This document shows positions 5,680 to 5,809 of a stretch of DNA of 5,809 nt, one piece after another; position 1 is the stretch's first letter; each line of letters begins with the position of its first letter. The stretch comes from Candidatus Sphingobacterium stercoripullorum (GTDB taxonomy: Bacteria; Bacteroidota; Bacteroidia; Sphingobacteriales; Sphingobacteriaceae). The notes under the pieces are model-generated. The model saw nothing but the letters and a program-made list of their open reading frames with translations, did no database searches and was not told the DNA's origin. The stretch is taken from NCBI GenBank assembly GCA_019114715.1, contig DXEZ01000299.1:1-5809 (forward strand), read 5' to 3'. Position numbers and translations under genes: made by a program.

Positions 5680-5809
<130 letters not shown>

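Overview
The window comes from a Bacteroidota genome, most likely order Flavobacteriales. Two things point there: the start of a 16S rRNA gene at the right edge has a flavobacterial-type 5' end, and the promoters carry the phylum's own -33 TTTG / -7 TAnnTTTG elements. Start codons are preceded by A/T-rich leaders without a Shine-Dalgarno sequence, also usual in this phylum. A Cryomorphaceae/Schleiferiaceae-like relative is possible, but that placement is only an impression from 130 nt of 16S.

Layout, left to right. (1) The left edge holds the first 24 codons of a possible unidentified minus-strand gene. (2) A plus-strand nfeD-type membrane serine protease gene follows. (3) A 177-nt gap carries a weak terminator, a promoter and a perfect hairpin, and leads into a plus-strand glutamate dehydrogenase gene. 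(4) That gene converges on the minus-strand pair queA-ispD, with a terminator at the junction. queA (epoxyqueuosine step of tRNA modification) is transcribed first, a strong terminator follows, and ispD (isoprenoid precursor synthesis) begins 5 nt beyond its T-tract. (5) A 750-nt region without protein genes separates queA from the rRNA operon. It holds the queA promoter on the minus strand, a featureless stretch, two well-formed tandem plus-strand rRNA promoters, and a structured leader. (6) The first 130 nt of 16S rRNA run off the right edge.

The genes are ordinary housekeeping functions from separate pathways and do not form one system. No mobile element, CRISPR array or defence cassette is visible, and I do not see a new biological system. 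The best second-look items are small. The two rRNA promoters are each followed by a hairpin with the same GCGAG loop but different, still-paired stems. The glutamate dehydrogenase resembles animal mitochondrial GLUD1 and has an antenna-like insertion. The gdh leader has a perfect GUGA-loop hairpin. A strong terminator separates queA from ispD.
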